Below are positions 4,179 through 5,577 of a DNA stretch of 5,577 nucleotides, in pieces. Numbering within the stretch: the first letter of the stretch is position 1; each line of letters opens with the position of its first letter. The notes beneath the pieces are model-generated. The model made no database searches, was not told the DNA's origin, and worked only from the letters and a program-made list of their open reading frames with translations. The stretch comes from Nitrosopumilaceae archaeon (lineage in GTDB: Archaea > Thermoproteota > Nitrososphaeria > Nitrososphaerales > Nitrosopumilaceae), in assembly GCA_013330055.1 (NCBI GenBank), contig DUJB01000004.1:12806-18382 (forward strand), in the 5' to 3' direction. Made by a program: the position numbers and the translations under genes.

Positions 4179-5339
4179 ATGCTTAAACTGTTCAATTCTT
4201 TTTCTGAAGAAAAAGAAGACTTTGAGCCTTTTGACAAACCTGATGTTAAGATATTCATATGCGGACCTACATTATATGATTATACTCATCTTGGCCATGC
4301 CAGGATATTCCTGACCTATGACATTCTTTGCAGATATCTGGCAAGTCAAGACTACAAAACTGATGTTCTAGTTAACATGACAGACATTAATCAAAGCGTC
4401 TTTAACAAAGCTCTAGACCAACAAACTGATTATCACACTTTAACAAGATTTTACTCTGACGAATTCATTAAAGATCTGAATCTTCTAAATATACACACCA
4501 TAACAAGACTAGCTCATGTTTCAGATTATGTTCCAAACATTGTAAAACACATTTCTTATCTGATGAAAAACAATCACGCATATTCTGCCAATGGAAATAT
4601 CTATTTTGATACACAAAAAATTAAAGATTATGGCAAGATTTCAAAACAATCAAGAGAACAATTAAAATTACATAGGTTGGATATAGGCCCAAATAAAAAA
4701 AACCCAGAGGACTTTATGCTTTGGAATTGTTCGGAAGATTTTGGTTTTTCATGGAGTGGAGAGTTTGGAAATGGGGTGCCATGGTGGCATATACAGGATA
4801 CCACAGTAGCTCTTGAAAATTTTGGTATACACTATGACATTCATGGAGGTGCAAAGGAACTCGCATACCCTCATCATGATGCTCATCTAGCTCAATACAA
4901 AGCGATGACTGGAACAGAAAGTCCAGTCAAACGATGGATGTACATCGGGCTAGTCTTATCAAAAGGAGAAAAGATGTCAAAATCTCTTGGGAACATGGTT
5001 TTGGCTCGTGATCTAGTGGACAAATATGGTCAAAACCTGGTACGACTTTATTTGTTTTCTACTCACTATAGAGATGATGTTGATTACAAAGAAGAAGATC
5101 TAATATCAAAAAAGAAATTCTTAGAGAAAATTTATCATGTTAAAAATAAAAAGTCTGACAAGACTTCACAAGACGTTTCTAGTCTTATGAAAGACTTTAT
5201 CCAGAGTCTTGATGATGACCTAAATTCGCCAAAAGCACTTGAAATCTTTGAAAAAATATGCGATTTGACACTAAAAAGTAGTAGTATCAGCGAGGATGAT
5301 CTTGAAAAAATAATTGACATTCTCGGTCTCTCATTATGA
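4179..5339 (+). CDS. CysRS-like aminoacyl ligase without anticodon domain (MshC-like), 386 aa
   Basis: This is a class I aminoacyl-tRNA-synthetase catalytic domain of the CysRS/MshC family, expected to adenylate an amino acid and pass it to an acceptor. Motifs seen: C28-G-P-T, HIGH as H37-L-G-H40, NMTD with T68, WHIQD at 203-207, PHHDAH at 231-236, KMSKS at 265-269, and a helical C-terminus (about 305-386). E. coli CysRS binds zinc through C28, C209, H234 and E238; aligned here these are C28, D207, H232 and H236. The DDK after ITDI in CysRS is NQS here. The protein stops at 386 (CysRS has about 460), lacks the anticodon-binding domain, and ends ILGLSL much like MshC. THLGHA..FLTYD and HYRDDVDY also look MshC-like. 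It may be annotated cysS by default, but I doubt that it charges tRNA. It is coupled to the downstream GNAT gene by ATGA. Confidence 0.85.
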   Translation: MLKLFNSFSEEKEDFEPFDKPDVKIFICGPTLYDYTHLGHARIFLTYDILCRYLASQDYKTDVLVNMTDINQSVFNKALDQQTDYHTLTRFYSDEFIKDLNLLNIHTITRLAHVSDYVPNIVKHISYLMKNNHAYSANGNIYFDTQKIKDYGKISKQSREQLKLHRLDIGPNKKNPEDFMLWNCSEDFGFSWSGEFGNGVPWWHIQDTTVALENFGIHYDIHGGAKELAYPHHDAHLAQYKAMTGTESPVKRWMYIGLVLSKGEKMSKSLGNMVLARDLVDKYGQNLVRLYLFSTHYRDDVDYKEEDLISKKKFLEKIYHVKNKKSDKTSQDVSSLMKDFIQSLDDDLNSPKALEIFEKICDLTLKSSSISEDDLEKIIDILGLSL

Positions 5340-5577
5340 TCTCAAAGATAGAAGAAAACGAATTTGGTTTTACAGGCGTATGGAGTACAATGACAAAATT
5401 AGAGTGTGGGCTATTTTTTGCAAATCCCAATCTTCCAAATGACATCTTTTTTGATAAATTAACAAACATCACATGTCTGAGTGAAGAAATGATTGATGAC
5501 GCACTCGTTCTATTTGAAAAAAACAAAACGCAGCCATTTGTTTATGTTTTAGATAACCAAAAACTAGAAGAATTATT
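5336..5577 (+). CDS. Probable GNAT-family N-acetyltransferase, N-terminal 80 codons
   Basis: The ATG overlaps the ligase TGA (ATGA, 5336-5339) and the frame is open to the right edge. The visible part resembles the N-terminal arm of GNAT enzymes that begins with FFANPNLPNDIFFDKL, followed by EEMIDDALVLFEKNKTQPFVYVLD. That pattern (aspartate/asparagine-proline loop, Phe-rich strand, helix, then PFVYV strand) often precedes the acetyl-CoA-binding domain. The diagnostic Q/R-x-x-G-x-G/A loop lies beyond the window, so the assignment is by pattern and not secure. Coupling to a CysRS-like ligase suggests that it acetylates the ligase product or its precursor, as MshD acetylates the MshC product in mycothiol synthesis; this is an inference. 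A different acyl donor or a protein target remains possible. Confidence 0.6.
   Translation, partial: MISKIEENEFGFTGVWSTMTKLECGLFFANPNLPNDIFFDKLTNITCLSEEMIDDALVLFEKNKTQPFVYVLDNQKLEEL

Noticed and set aside
4179..5339. Plain annotation as cysteinyl-tRNA synthetase (cysS)
   Set aside because: The catalytic motifs fit, but two zinc ligands differ and the anticodon-binding domain is missing, so the standard name would claim a function the sequence does not support.
5135..5526. Minus-strand open frames opposite the ligase end and the GNAT-like gene
   Set aside because: They lie antisense to coupled plus-strand genes, and their compositions look like reverse readings of Lys/Glu-rich helices.

Overview
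The window looks like chromosome of an AT-rich ammonia-oxidising archaeon (Nitrososphaerota/Thaumarchaeota, most likely a Nitrosopumilales member). The evidence is the combination of Alba, a PAC2-type proteasome-assembly protein, a Y-family (Dpo4/Dbh-like) polymerase, a stand-alone Lrp/AsnC effector domain and a stand-alone receiver. Several genes also have a TATA-like box about 24-27 nt before the start codon and no convincing Shine-Dalgarno site, which is the leaderless archaeal arrangement. The taxon is inferred from gene content and style, not from a database match.

Layout. Positions 1-590 (minus) hold the N-terminal 196 codons of a DinB/Dpo4 polymerase that runs off the left edge. A divergent 78-bp promoter region leads into a plus-strand group: an 82-aa unknown protein, Alba, and a 77-aa single-pass membrane protein that overlaps the end of alba. 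Converging on it from the minus strand are a LysE/RhtB-type exporter, an 82-aa unknown protein and a PAC2-family protein. The last two share an ATGA stop/start. Next comes a minus-strand stand-alone response regulator. Its 5' region (about 190 bp) is shared with a divergent plus-strand operon: RAM (Lrp/AsnC effector) domain, CysRS-like ligase, and a GNAT-like acetyltransferase cut by the right edge.

The most interesting part is the right-hand operon (3925-5577). The ligase keeps HIGH and KMSKS and should therefore make an aminoacyl-adenylate. It stops before the CysRS anticodon-binding domain, ends like MshC (the mycothiol-pathway cysteine ligase), and has replaced two of the four E. coli CysRS zinc ligands (C209 to D, E238 to H). 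It is translationally coupled to a probable N-acetyltransferase, and the RAM-domain gene lies just upstream. This resembles the MshC/MshD logic of joining an amino acid to a small molecule and then acetylating it. I infer an undescribed small-molecule aminoacylation pathway, possibly for a thiol or amino-acid conjugate, rather than a tRNA synthetase. A perfect 18-bp dyad lies directly against the promoter of this operon.

Other points worth following are the C-terminal Met-Tyr-Gly (HbYX-like) tail of the PAC2 protein, and a pair of 22-bp-spaced direct repeats in front of the response regulator gene. Start codons chosen here for alba (GTG 942), the PAC2 gene (ATG 3061) and the response regulator (ATG 3726) differ from the longest open frames because promoter spacing and family N-termini favour the shorter forms.
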